Made by a program: the position numbers and the translations under genes. Source: Verrucomicrobiota bacterium (GTDB lineage: Bacteria; Verrucomicrobiota; Verrucomicrobiia; Verrucomicrobiales; Akkermansiaceae). From it: a stretch of 64,000 nucleotides of DNA. The stretch lies in contig JAGWXY010000002.1 in assembly GCA_018969605.1 (NCBI GenBank), forward strand, positions 21,950 to 85,949. The letters are read 5' to 3'. Positions 16,360 through 24,667 of the stretch are shown here, in pieces (the stretch's first letter is position 1; each line of letters opens with the position of its first letter). The notes beneath the pieces were generated by a model. It saw nothing but the letters and a program-made list of their open reading frames with translations. It searched no databases and had not been told where the DNA came from.

Positions 16360-17885
16360 GAGCAGCGGCAAAAATCGTTTCCGCAGCGGAGGCGGTCGCC
16401 GCGATTCCCAGCGGGGCCACCTTGGCGATTGGCGGCTTTGTCGGCGCGGGTCATCCCGAAGCACTTACCGCCGCATTGGAGAAGCGATTTCTTGAAAGCC
16501 AATTTCCGCGTGACCTGACGCTGCTTTACGCAGCCGGCCAAGGTGATCGCGGCGAACGCGGGATGAACCACCTTGCTCATGTTGGGCTTGTTAGGCGCGT
16601 CGTCGGCGGTCACTGGAATCTGGCGCCGAAGCTGGGGAGCATGGCCTTCGCCAACCAGATCGAAGCCTACAACTTGCCGCAAGGGGTCATCTGCACGCTG
16701 CTCCGTGAAATCGCCGCCAAGCGGCCCGGTGTCATCACCAAGGTCGGCTTGAACTCGTTCATCGACCCGCTGAAGGGCGGAGGAAAAATGAACGCGCGCA
16801 CGACCGAAGAACTGGTGGAGCGCCTCACGCTCGATGATGAAACGTGGCTGCGTTACCGCGCGTTTCCCATTACGGTGGGATTCATTCGCGCCACGAGTGC
16901 GGACCGCCGCGGCAATCTGTCCATGGAACGCGAAGGGCTCATCGGCGAGGTGTTGCCGATCGCGCAGGCGGCCAAAAACCATGGTGGCATCGTCATCGCC
17001 CAGGTTGAGCGCATTGTGGATCGCATTCCTGATCCGAAATCGGTGCGTGTGCCCGGCGCATTGGTGGATTTCATCGTCGTCGCCGAACCGGCACAGCACG
17101 CGCAGACGTTTGGTGAGGACTTCAACGAAGCTTACGTCACCGCCGCTAACGGTCACCGCACGCTCACGACCATGCCGTTTTCGGAACGCAAGATCATCGG
17201 TCGCCGCGCGCTGATGGAAATCCGGCGCGACGAAATTGTGAACCTTGGCATCGGGCTGCCCGAGGCTGTGGCCGCGATCGCTGCCGAGACCGGGCGGCTG
17301 GATGAATTCACGCTCACGGTGGAGAGCGGTCCGATCGGTGGAGTGCCCGCTTCGGGACTGAGTTTTGGCTGCAGCCATTTTCCCGAGGCCATCGTTGATC
17401 AGCCGTCACAGTTTGATTTTTATGATGGCGGCGGGCTCGACATTGCCGTGCTGGGTGCGGTGGAGATTGATGCCGAAGGCAGTGTGAATGTGAGCTCCTT
17501 TGCGGGTCGTTTTGCCGGTGTTGGCGGTTTCGTGAACATCGCCCAGAACGCCAAGCGCCTCGTGTTCTGTTGCACGTTCACCGCTGGCGAACTTGAGGTA
17601 GCTGTCGAAAATGACATGCTCCGCATCGTGCGCGAAGGGCGCCACGCGAAATTTGTGAAACGCGTGCAACAAGTGTGTTTCCACGGGCCCACGGCTCTCG
17701 CGAACGGTCAGCAGGTTTTCTACATCACGGAACGAGCGGTATTCGAACTCACGCGTGAGGGCCTCGTGCTCCGTGAAGTCGCACCGGGTATTGACGTTGC
17801 GAAGCAGATCTTGCCGCTGATGGAATTCACCCCGGTGCATGGTGAACCACGCCTGATGCACACCGACTGTTTTCAAAGCTCCTGA
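16356..17885 (+). CDS. Family I CoA-transferase, alpha and beta domains fused
   Basis: Transfers CoA between carboxylic acids, for example acetyl-CoA or succinyl-CoA to a 3-keto acid. The 509-residue length covers both halves that are separate subunits in AtoDA-type enzymes. Domain 1 has GATLAIGGFVGAGHPEAL near residue 25. Domain 2 has NLGIGLPEAVAAIA (about 293-306) and the active-site Glu323 in TVESGPIGGVP, the counterpart of the SENG motif. The C-terminal half contains the GGGLDIAVLGAVEID segment. Start chosen at ATG 16356, overlapping the SDR stop; the frame extends upstream but inside that gene. Followed after 10 bp by a thiolase. The pair is normally seen in 3-ketoacid use, which is unexpected among sugar-acid enzymes. 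Confidence 0.92.
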   Translation: MRAAAKIVSAAEAVAAIPSGATLAIGGFVGAGHPEALTAALEKRFLESQFPRDLTLLYAAGQGDRGERGMNHLAHVGLVRRVVGGHWNLAPKLGSMAFANQIEAYNLPQGVICTLLREIAAKRPGVITKVGLNSFIDPLKGGGKMNARTTEELVERLTLDDETWLRYRAFPITVGFIRATSADRRGNLSMEREGLIGEVLPIAQAAKNHGGIVIAQVERIVDRIPDPKSVRVPGALVDFIVVAEPAQHAQTFGEDFNEAYVTAANGHRTLTTMPFSERKIIGRRALMEIRRDEIVNLGIGLPEAVAAIAAETGRLDEFTLTVESGPIGGVPASGLSFGCSHFPEAIVDQPSQFDFYDGGGLDIAVLGAVEIDAEGSVNVSSFAGRFAGVGGFVNIAQNAKRLVFCCTFTAGELEVAVENDMLRIVREGRHAKFVKRVQQVCFHGPTALANGQQVFYITERAVFELTREGLVLREVAPGIDVAKQILPLMEFTPVHGEPRLMHTDCFQSS

Positions 17886-17895
17886 ACAAGGCCAT

Positions 17896-19059
17896 ATGAA
17901 ATACCAGCACCCTGTTTATCTCGTCGCCGCACGTCGCTCGGCCATTGGCCGCTTCGGCGGCGGATTCAAATCACTCGCGCCAGTGGACCTCGCATTGCCC
18001 GTCGCCGAAGCCGTTGTGCCGACAGCGCTCAAGCCTGAGATTGATCAAGTCATCCTCGGCCAAGTCCTCCAGGCCGCCGGTGGCATGAACGTCGCACGCC
18101 AACTCGGACTGCGCCTCGGTCTGCCGCAGAGTTCGCCGGCGTTCACCGTCAACATGGTCTGCGCCTCCGGATTGAAAGCCATCGCTCTCGCAGCCGATTC
18201 CATCGCGACTGACGAATCTGCGCTCGTGCTCGCCGGTGGCGTCGAATCCATGAGCCGCGCTCCCCATTACGCGACCGATTTGCGCTGGGGAAAAAAGCTC
18301 GGTGCGGGTTCGCTTGAGGACTCGATCGCCACCGACGGGCTAACCGATCCATTCCTGAAGATCGGCATGGGGGACACGGCTGAACGCATCTCGGAGGACC
18401 TCAAGATCAGCCGCGAGGAACAGGATCAATTCGCACTGCTTAGCCAGCAACGCGCCGCCGCCGCCCGCGAGGCATGCCAGCGCGAAATTGTCCCCATCAA
18501 AACCCGCGACGGCGACATCACCCACGACGAACATCCGCGGGCCGATACGACGCTGGAAAAACTCGCACAACTCAAGCCAGCCTTCCGTCCAACCGGCACG
18601 GTCACCGCAGGCAACGCCTCGGGCCTCAACGATGCTGCCGCGCTTGTGCTTCTCGCCAGTGAGGCGGCGGTCAAGCAGCACGCGCTTCAGCCACTGGCGC
18701 GCATCGTCGCCACCACGAGCGTCGGTTGCGATCCGGCCACCATGGGGCTTGGTCCGGTCGGCGCGATCCGCAAGGTGTGCGATGAAGCCGGTTGGATGCT
18801 CGAAGATGTGGATGCGATCGAAATCAATGAAGCCTTCGCCGCACAGGTGCTTGGCTGCGCCAAGGAGCTGGGCCTCGACATGGAAAAACTCAATCAGCGG
18901 GGAGGCGGCATTGCACTCGGGCACCCACTCGGTTGCAGCGGTGCGCGCGTGCTCGTCACCTTGCTGCATCTGATGCAGGACAAGAACCTCAAGCGCGGCA
19001 TCGCGTCCCTCTGTGTCGGCGGCGGCATGGGCATCGCGATGGCGATTGAACTCAGTTAG
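17896..19059 (+). CDS. Thiolase (acetyl-CoA C-acyltransferase type)
   Basis: Cleaves a 3-ketoacyl-CoA with CoA to acetyl-CoA plus acyl-CoA, or runs in reverse to condense two acetyl-CoA. The 387-residue length is normal. The nucleophilic Cys89 is in NMVCASGLKA, the His-bearing motif EINEAFAAQ is present, GHPLGCSGAR carries the catalytic His, and the second Cys is in SLCVGGGMGIAM near the C-terminus. It therefore looks fully active and biosynthetic/degradative in type. It lies between the CoA-transferase (10 bp) and the second PIG-L gene (28 bp, the widest gap of the operon). Its coupling to the CoA-transferase suggests acetyl-CoA as an end product of the pathway. Confidence 0.93.
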   Translation: MKYQHPVYLVAARRSAIGRFGGGFKSLAPVDLALPVAEAVVPTALKPEIDQVILGQVLQAAGGMNVARQLGLRLGLPQSSPAFTVNMVCASGLKAIALAADSIATDESALVLAGGVESMSRAPHYATDLRWGKKLGAGSLEDSIATDGLTDPFLKIGMGDTAERISEDLKISREEQDQFALLSQQRAAAAREACQREIVPIKTRDGDITHDEHPRADTTLEKLAQLKPAFRPTGTVTAGNASGLNDAAALVLLASEAAVKQHALQPLARIVATTSVGCDPATMGLGPVGAIRKVCDEAGWMLEDVDAIEINEAFAAQVLGCAKELGLDMEKLNQRGGGIALGHPLGCSGARVLVTLLHLMQDKNLKRGIASLCVGGGMGIAMAIELS

Positions 19060-19087
19060 CTGCGATGACTTATAAAATACCAAGCTC

Positions 19088-19867
19088 ATGATCAAAAAAA
19101 CCGTATTGGCGGTCGGCGCCCATCCCGACGACATCGAATTTCTCTACTCCGGCACCTTGCTGCTTCTGAAGCAGAAGGGCTGGGACATTCACATGTGGAA
19201 TCTGGCCAACGGGAGTGCCGGATCCAAGACGCTCGGGCCCGAAGCGATCGCAGCGAAGCGTTGGGAAGAGGCTCGCGCCTCCGCCCGGATTCTTGGAGCC
19301 ACCATGCATCCTACGCTTTTTCAGGATCTGGGCATTTTTTACGATGCCCCGTCGCTCGCCCGGGTCTCCTCGCTCGTGCGGGAGATTGATCCATCGATCA
19401 TTCTCACCCATCCGCCTTCCGATTACATGGAGGATCACGAGAACACCTGCCGCCTGCTGGTGACTGCGGCGATTGCCAAAGGGATTCCCAACTATGCGGT
19501 TGACCCGCCGTGCGCGGCAAAGGACGGGCCGGTGGCCCTGTATCACGCGCCGCCTCTGGGCTGCCGGACGGGCTTGAACGAGCCGGTCTTACCGACTCTG
19601 TTCGTGAACATCGAGTCGGTGGTGCGGGACAAAGTCCGGATGCTGCTGGCACATGAGAGTCAGATGGATTGGCTGCGCCAAACGCAGACGATGAGCAGTC
19701 TGGAAGAAGTGGTGCTCGCCGAGTCGAGAGCGGTGGGAAAACTCAGCGGAGTGTTTCCATGCGCGGAAGCCTTCACGCCGCATGACATGCGCGGCTATTG
19801 TCCAGAAGATTTCAAGCCGCTGGAGGAGGCTCTTGGGGGTGATGTTTATTGCAAGTCGCAACGATGA
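19088..19867 (+). CDS. PIG-L/LmbE-family zinc deacetylase 2
   Basis: A 259-residue LmbE-like deacetylase. Metal motif GAHPDDIEF is at residues 10-18 and the second metal site is in THPPSDYMEDHENT, the classic HP-x-D-x-x-x-DH form, which differs from copy 1. It also carries the family segments TLFQDLGIFYD and KVRMLLAHESQMDWL. There is no signal peptide. Its stop overlaps the next start by ATGA at 19864. The two operon copies are too different to be a recent tandem duplication. They presumably recognise different N-acylated substrates. Confidence 0.88.
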   Translation: MIKKTVLAVGAHPDDIEFLYSGTLLLLKQKGWDIHMWNLANGSAGSKTLGPEAIAAKRWEEARASARILGATMHPTLFQDLGIFYDAPSLARVSSLVREIDPSIILTHPPSDYMEDHENTCRLLVTAAIAKGIPNYAVDPPCAAKDGPVALYHAPPLGCRTGLNEPVLPTLFVNIESVVRDKVRMLLAHESQMDWLRQTQTMSSLEEVVLAESRAVGKLSGVFPCAEAFTPHDMRGYCPEDFKPLEEALGGDVYCKSQR

Positions 19868-20685
19868 AGACATCCATGCCCACGATCACGACTCCAGCCA
19901 AACTTGAGAACCCGATTGCCGCAGGGATCGTCCAGCATGAGTTCAAGTCCTCATTTGACGGATCCGCGCAGACTTTTCTGGAAAAGGATTTTGGTGACGG
20001 AGACTCCAATGTCACCCGCTTGGTCTTTGTCTACCTGCATGGCGCGTTGTCGCATCAGGAGCAGGGGATGACCGCTGGGATTTACAAGGGAACCTTTGAA
20101 AAGTGGGGCGAGGAATTGGCGAGACGCAATGCCGTGTATATTTGTCCGGAGTATCGTGGAAATTCCTGGATGGGACCGGCCGCCGAGGCGGACGTTTTGG
20201 ATATTCTCAATCTTCTGACGAAGCGATTTCCCGGAAGACGCTTGATTCTCGCAGGGGGCAGCATGGGCGGGACCTCGGCCCTGATTTTTGCCAGCCGGAA
20301 TCCGCAGGCCGTGGACGGCGTGATCGCCCTTTGCCCGGCGACCGATCCGGCGTTGATGTTTGGCGTATTCCCCGAGCATTTCGTGGAATCCTACGGCGGC
20401 TCGCCCGAAAAGGTTCCTCAGGTATTTTCCGATAGGACGAGTCGCAACCGGGTTGATGCGCTTGCCTCGCTGCCGATAGCGATTGTCCATGGTTCCGCGG
20501 ACGCCATCATTGGAGTGGAGCACGGCCGGATTCTTGTCCGCGAGCTCCAGGAGCGCGGCGCCCGATGCCACTACACCGAGATTCCGGAGGGAGACCATGA
20601 TTCGCCCCTGCAAATCCCACTTTCCATGCTCTTGGATTTTGTAATGTCCAAGGATTCTAAAAACAACGAACCCGCCCGCCCGTGA
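19864..20685 (+). CDS. Alpha/beta hydrolase (esterase-like)
   Basis: A 273-residue serine hydrolase of the alpha/beta fold. The nucleophile elbow is GGSMGG in ILAGGSMGGTSALI, followed by a probable catalytic Asp in IVHGSADAIIG and His in PEGDHDSPL. The oxyanion strand VYLHGALSHQE comes early. The first ~35 residues are not part of the core fold. Start at ATG 19864 overlaps the deacetylase stop (ATGA); a slightly longer frame begins at 19849 within that gene. Its end overlaps the lactonase start by GTGA. It could hydrolyse a sugar-acid ester, a lactone or an acyl sugar; the sequence does not decide. Confidence 0.85.
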   Translation: MKTSMPTITTPAKLENPIAAGIVQHEFKSSFDGSAQTFLEKDFGDGDSNVTRLVFVYLHGALSHQEQGMTAGIYKGTFEKWGEELARRNAVYICPEYRGNSWMGPAAEADVLDILNLLTKRFPGRRLILAGGSMGGTSALIFASRNPQAVDGVIALCPATDPALMFGVFPEHFVESYGGSPEKVPQVFSDRTSRNRVDALASLPIAIVHGSADAIIGVEHGRILVRELQERGARCHYTEIPEGDHDSPLQIPLSMLLDFVMSKDSKNNEPARP

Positions 20686-21560
20686 CCCCATCCGTTTTCC
20701 AAGCTGAACTCTTCATAGATAACCGCGCCACCCACGGCGAGGGGCCGGTGTGGGACGCAATCAATCAAGTTCTATATTGGGTGGATATCACATCCTGTCG
20801 ACTGCACTCATGGTCGCCCGGAGCTGTGAAAGAGCGCACCTATCAATTTCAGGAGCCTGTTTGCGCCGTGGCACCCATTACGCGGGACCGCATGCTCATC
20901 GCATTCGCCAAGCGGCTTGCATATGTGAATTTGCCAGACCTCTCCATCGAGCAGATCTGCCAGGTCGAGCCGGATATTCCGGGCAACCTTTGCAACGATG
21001 GAAAGATGGATCCAGCAGGGAGGTTCTGGATCGGCACAATGTCGAATGATGAATCCATTACAGGGTCCGGTTCACTCTACCGGCTTGATCAGGATGGGCA
21101 GCTGACCCGTGTGCTTGAAAATCTGACCATTTCGAATGGCATGGGATGGTCGCGTGACCTTCGGACGATGTATTTCATCGACTCCCCGACCCGCGAAGTC
21201 TGGGCCTTTGATTTTGATCCGGTGGATTCCTCCATCACGAACCGCCGCACCGTGGTCAAGGTTCCCGAGGATTTGGGCCTTCCGGATGGAATGGATGTGG
21301 GGTATGACGGCACTTTGTGGGTTGCCCACTGGGGACCGGGTTGTGTTTGCCAATGGTGCCCGTTATCGGGAAAATTACTTACCCGCATCAATACCGGATG
21401 CCCTCATACCAGCGCCTGTTGCTTTGGCGGTGATGATGGAAAAAAACTATTTATCACCACCTCACGACTTGAGCTTTTCCCTTATCAAATCGAAGAGAAC
21501 CCCTGCTCCGGAAGTCTTTTTCGATATCATCCATCTGCAAATCATTCCGATTACCCATGA
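20682..21560 (+). CDS. SMP-30/gluconolactonase-family sugar lactonase
   Basis: Opens a sugar lactone to the aldonate in a metal-dependent reaction. The 292-residue six-bladed propeller has the metal-ligand Glu in THGEGPVWD (residue 20), the substrate-site segment CNDGKMDPAGRFWIGTMS, TISNGMGWSRD with the ligand Asn, and LPDGMDVGYDGTLWVAHWG with the catalytic Asp. These are the hallmarks of SMP-30/XylC-type lactonases. It starts with GTG at 20682, overlapping the hydrolase stop, and its own stop overlaps the aldolase start by ATGA. It supplies the lactonase step between the SDR dehydrogenase and the enolase-superfamily dehydratases. Confidence 0.92.
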   Translation: MTPSVFQAELFIDNRATHGEGPVWDAINQVLYWVDITSCRLHSWSPGAVKERTYQFQEPVCAVAPITRDRMLIAFAKRLAYVNLPDLSIEQICQVEPDIPGNLCNDGKMDPAGRFWIGTMSNDESITGSGSLYRLDQDGQLTRVLENLTISNGMGWSRDLRTMYFIDSPTREVWAFDFDPVDSSITNRRTVVKVPEDLGLPDGMDVGYDGTLWVAHWGPGCVCQWCPLSGKLLTRINTGCPHTSACCFGGDDGKKLFITTSRLELFPYQIEENPCSGSLFRYHPSANHSDYP

Positions 21561-22585
21561 AACCAACACCTATTCAAGGCATCTACACGCCGAACATCGT
21601 TCCCTTCAACGACGACCACTCGATCAACGAGGGCGAGCTGCGGCGCATGACTTCTTGGCTCATCGAGAAGGGCATTCACGGCCTCTATCCGAACGGCAGC
21701 ACCGGCGAGTTCATCCGACTGAGTTTCGAGGACCGCTTGCGCGTGGTGAAAATCATGGCCGATGAAAACCGCGGGCGCGTGCCCATTCTTGCGGGAGCGG
21801 CGGAGGCCAACTCCGACCAGGTGCTCCAGGCGTGCAAGTTTTACGCGGACCTTGGATGTCGCGCGGTGAGTCTCACTGGCCCCTACTACTTCAAGGTGTC
21901 CCAGGAAAGCATCGAGAACTACTTTCGCGAACTCGCCGCCAAATCACCGATCGATATCCTGCTCTACAACATCCCGCAGTTCTCCAATGAAATCAGCCTG
22001 CCGGTGGTGAAGCGGCTGGCAATGGATTGCCCGCGCATCATTGGCATCAAGGATTCCAGTCGCGATTTTCCGCGCTTGTGTACCATGCTGGCACAGGTCA
22101 AATCGCAGCGGCCTGACTTTGTTGTTTTGACCGGTACGGAGGAGATCCTTTATCCGAGCCTGATGATGGGCTGCGATGGTGGGACAATCGCCACCTCGGG
22201 GGTGATGCCGGAAGTGATCACCAAGCTTTATCGTGATTTTCAGGCCGGCAACCACGCGGAATGCCGCCGGGTGCAACTCAAGATCCAGGACATCATCGCG
22301 GCGATGTTTGCCGCTGGCAATTTCCCCGAGGGTTTCCGCGCTGCCATCTTCTTGCGTGGATTCAATCCAGGCCCCCCCCGTTTCCCAATGAGTCCTGGTG
22401 AACTTGCAAATCTCGAGGAAGCCAAGGGTAAACTGGCCTGCCTGCTTGGGGAGTGCGGATATGCCGACGCGGCGAAAGAATGTGAACTGCGTCGCGGACA
22501 TGCCTCTTCGCGAACCTCGGTCGGGCTGGATGTTGATTCCATCGTTGCCGCAGTGTTGAAAAAGATGGGATCAAGCAATTTTTAA
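21557..22585 (+). CDS. DHDPS-family (DapA-like) aldolase with C-terminal encapsulation-peptide-like tail
   Basis: A class I aldolase of the dihydrodipicolinate synthase/N-acetylneuraminate lyase family, most likely splitting a 2-keto-3-deoxy sugar acid into pyruvate plus an aldehyde. It has the GSTGE pyruvate-binding motif (47-51), Tyr137 in LLYNIP and the Schiff-base Lys165 in IIGIKDSS. Family members are about 290-305 residues; this one has 342. The extra residues, about 304-342, form a polar Ser/Arg linker and then DVDSIVAAVLKKMG (325-338; 22529-22570), an amphipathic helix with hydrophobic residues at i, i+3, i+4, i+7, i+8 and i+11. That is the pattern of BMC encapsulation peptides, such as those of PduP-like enzymes. 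Together with the shell protein at 14961 this suggests lumen targeting. True DapA in lysine synthesis is unlikely given the context. Confidence 0.88.
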   Translation: MKPTPIQGIYTPNIVPFNDDHSINEGELRRMTSWLIEKGIHGLYPNGSTGEFIRLSFEDRLRVVKIMADENRGRVPILAGAAEANSDQVLQACKFYADLGCRAVSLTGPYYFKVSQESIENYFRELAAKSPIDILLYNIPQFSNEISLPVVKRLAMDCPRIIGIKDSSRDFPRLCTMLAQVKSQRPDFVVLTGTEEILYPSLMMGCDGGTIATSGVMPEVITKLYRDFQAGNHAECRRVQLKIQDIIAAMFAAGNFPEGFRAAIFLRGFNPGPPRFPMSPGELANLEEAKGKLACLLGECGYADAAKECELRRGHASSRTSVGLDVDSIVAAVLKKMGSSNF

Positions 22586-22685
22586 CCCGAAATCCGAAGT
22601 CGAAATATCATTCGAATCATTTTAACCACTGATTTCTGTGGTCGAAGCCCTCTTTGTTTGCATTTCAACTTCCGAATTCGGGTTT
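22583..22685. repeat. Imperfect inverted-repeat element after the operon, in a 296-bp gene-free gap
   Basis: Arms at 22583-22606 and 22662-22685 are complementary at 20 of 24 positions by my reading (AACCCGAA...TCGAAAT against its reverse complement). A smaller hairpin ACCAC/GTGGT lies between them at about 22625-22642. It begins at the aldolase stop codon. It could be a structured 3' end of the operon mRNA or a small mobile-element remnant; there is no clear U-run terminator. The remainder of the gap (22686-22881) holds nothing I can support: a 63-codon frame at 22709 has no recognisable features. Confidence 0.5.
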
Positions 22686-22881
22686 AATGCCCTCCAAAAA
22701 ACTCTTCGTTGTCAACGCACGGCCAATCGTTGACTGACTTTGAGTTCGAGATGGTCCAGATCACGGTATCTGCAATTGCAAAAGATGCGAGTCTTGCAAA
22801 TTTGTATCAATCAGCGAAACGGCGCTTAGAGCTTGGAAGTGGTATGTCTCCCGCTTACAGGAACTTGTGTCCGGCAACCGA

Positions 22882-24639
22882 TCAACGGCCGACGACATAG
22901 GGATCCTCGCCGAGGGAGGCGGGGACCGGCGCGGTCTCCTGGCCGAGGGCTTGACGTGCGGCGACCCAGAGTTTGGTGCGGCGGTGGCGGCAATGGTGGC
23001 GCGTCCACTCGCGGTTTTCCAACAGGTCGAGGCAGGCTTGCGGCTTGCCGGTATCGAGCAGGACTTCGGCTTCGGTCTCGCCGTGGCGGTAGTCGGCCTG
23101 GTCGGTCCAGCGTGTGAGCAATTGTTGGCGGGCTGCGTGATCGCCCTGTTCCTTGAGCAGGGCATCGAGATGGCAGGCGGTGCTGTTTTCAAAACGGGCC
23201 TCGAGAGCGGCCTCGAGCGAGCCACGGCCGGCGGTGGCATCCTTGCGGATTTTCCATAGGATCAAGCCTTGCAGGGCCAGTGCCACGAACGAGCCGGGAT
23301 GGGTGGCAAGAGAGGCTTCGAGCGACGTAAGCGCCTCGTCCCACTTGTCTGCTGCGGCAAACCAGACCGCGCGCGCATTCATCCATGATTCCAGCCCGGA
23401 GGCTGCGGCCCAGTCGAGAGCTTCGTTGAGCGGCAGGCTGGTCGGCGGCCAGCTGGCTGCGGCTTGTTCGGCGTGGTTCGTGAGGAAACTTTTGTCTCCT
23501 GCTGCGTGCGCCGCGAGCAGTTCTTCCCAGAGGCTCACCGGCACTTGTGCGGGCAGGCGGCACGGCGCTTCATCGATGCCGCCAAGGGCGGTGGCGGTGC
23601 CGGCGAAAGTCGGGCGTCTGCCATCATCAAACTCACCGCGCTGGTCGATTGGGATCCACATTTCCACAAAGGAGAAATCTCCGCCTGGCGGGAGATGGCG
23701 GGACTCGGATTGGAGCTCCGGGATGCCGGCCTGGATCTCGGTGTTCTGGTCGCCGTCGCGGGTCATGGTGAGCGACCAATCGGAGGTCGGGCCGGTGTTG
23801 CCGAAACTCCAAAGTTTTTTGCCGGGGAGTTTGGCGGGGTCGGCGAGGTGGAGCAGGCCCCATTCGCGTGCGCGATGGTAGATGCCGAACCAATCGGTAA
23901 CGGTTGGCTTGAGGAAGACCCCGACCATGCGGTCGTAGTTGCGGTGCCAGCGCAGGTCGATGCCATTGAACATCGGCCAGATGCCGTTGCCTTCGCCATC
24001 GATGTGCGCCTCGTAAGGTTCTGCCGGGTAAACAAACTCGGTGTCACTCCCTCCGGGTTGGGCGCAGTTGCTCCACCACTGCACATCTCGCGCGGTGTCG
24101 GTGTCATTCCAGCAGCGGGTGGAGACCACCACGCCACGGAAGCCAGGATGAAGCCAGACCTCGGTGCGCCAGCAGAGTCCCCACTGCGGCTCGCGGCAAC
24201 CCATCGCGACGCCTGCGGCATCGCCTTTGGTGAGCAACTCGTAGCCGACCGGTTCGTTGCCGGTGGCAGCGTGGGCGTAGGGGAAATTGTGTTCGATGCC
24301 GAGGCTGATGAAGTTCCAGCGGGGCGGCACGCGGGTTGGCCGCACGCAGCGGTTTTCGTGCAGGTAAAGGCCGCCGGTGGTGAGATCCTCGATCTGATAG
24401 ATCCTGCCGCCGAGCGAGGGCAGGACGGTCACGCGCAGCAAGCCGTTTTCAATCTCGACGGATTGGTGATCCTGCAAGCGCGGCTGCGGATCATTCTCCA
24501 GCGCGCCGTCGAATGGGTAGATGGAAAACGGATAGACGTTGTCGCTATCGAAAAGGGGCGGCAGCGCGGATCGGGGCTGTGTCGAGTAGGTCGGCAGTCG
24601 CAGGGAGGTCAGGCGGGCGGAGGCGGGGCAGTGCTTCAT
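22882..24639 (-). CDS. DUF5107 and TPR protein
   Basis: A 585-residue protein. The N-terminal ~330 residues are of the DUF5107 galactose-mutarotase-like type (LLRVTVLPSLGGRIYQIED, LYLHENRCVRPT, NFPYAHA). The C-terminal ~220 residues are helical and rich in Ala/Leu repeats of TPR type (ALTSLEASLATHPGSFVALALQGLILWK). DUF5107 proteins accompany glycoside hydrolases in many carbohydrate-using bacteria, but their biochemical role is not established; sugar binding is likely. The open frame extends upstream to 25320, through the end of the GH38 gene in another frame; ATG at 24639 (MKHCPASARL), 28 bp after the GH38 stop, is the sensible start. Transcribed with the alpha-mannosidase gene. Confidence 0.85.
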   Translation of the reverse strand: MKHCPASARLTSLRLPTYSTQPRSALPPLFDSDNVYPFSIYPFDGALENDPQPRLQDHQSVEIENGLLRVTVLPSLGGRIYQIEDLTTGGLYLHENRCVRPTRVPPRWNFISLGIEHNFPYAHAATGNEPVGYELLTKGDAAGVAMGCREPQWGLCWRTEVWLHPGFRGVVVSTRCWNDTDTARDVQWWSNCAQPGGSDTEFVYPAEPYEAHIDGEGNGIWPMFNGIDLRWHRNYDRMVGVFLKPTVTDWFGIYHRAREWGLLHLADPAKLPGKKLWSFGNTGPTSDWSLTMTRDGDQNTEIQAGIPELQSESRHLPPGGDFSFVEMWIPIDQRGEFDDGRRPTFAGTATALGGIDEAPCRLPAQVPVSLWEELLAAHAAGDKSFLTNHAEQAAASWPPTSLPLNEALDWAAASGLESWMNARAVWFAAADKWDEALTSLEASLATHPGSFVALALQGLILWKIRKDATAGRGSLEAALEARFENSTACHLDALLKEQGDHAARQQLLTRWTDQADYRHGETEAEVLLDTGKPQACLDLLENREWTRHHCRHRRTKLWVAARQALGQETAPVPASLGEDPYVVGR

Positions 24640-24667
24640 GTCGGTGTGAATGGCGAGAAGATGGCAA

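Noticed and set aside
22709..22900. 63-codon frame in the gap after the operon
   Set aside because: No motif and no ribosome site; runs into the DUF5107 gene end.
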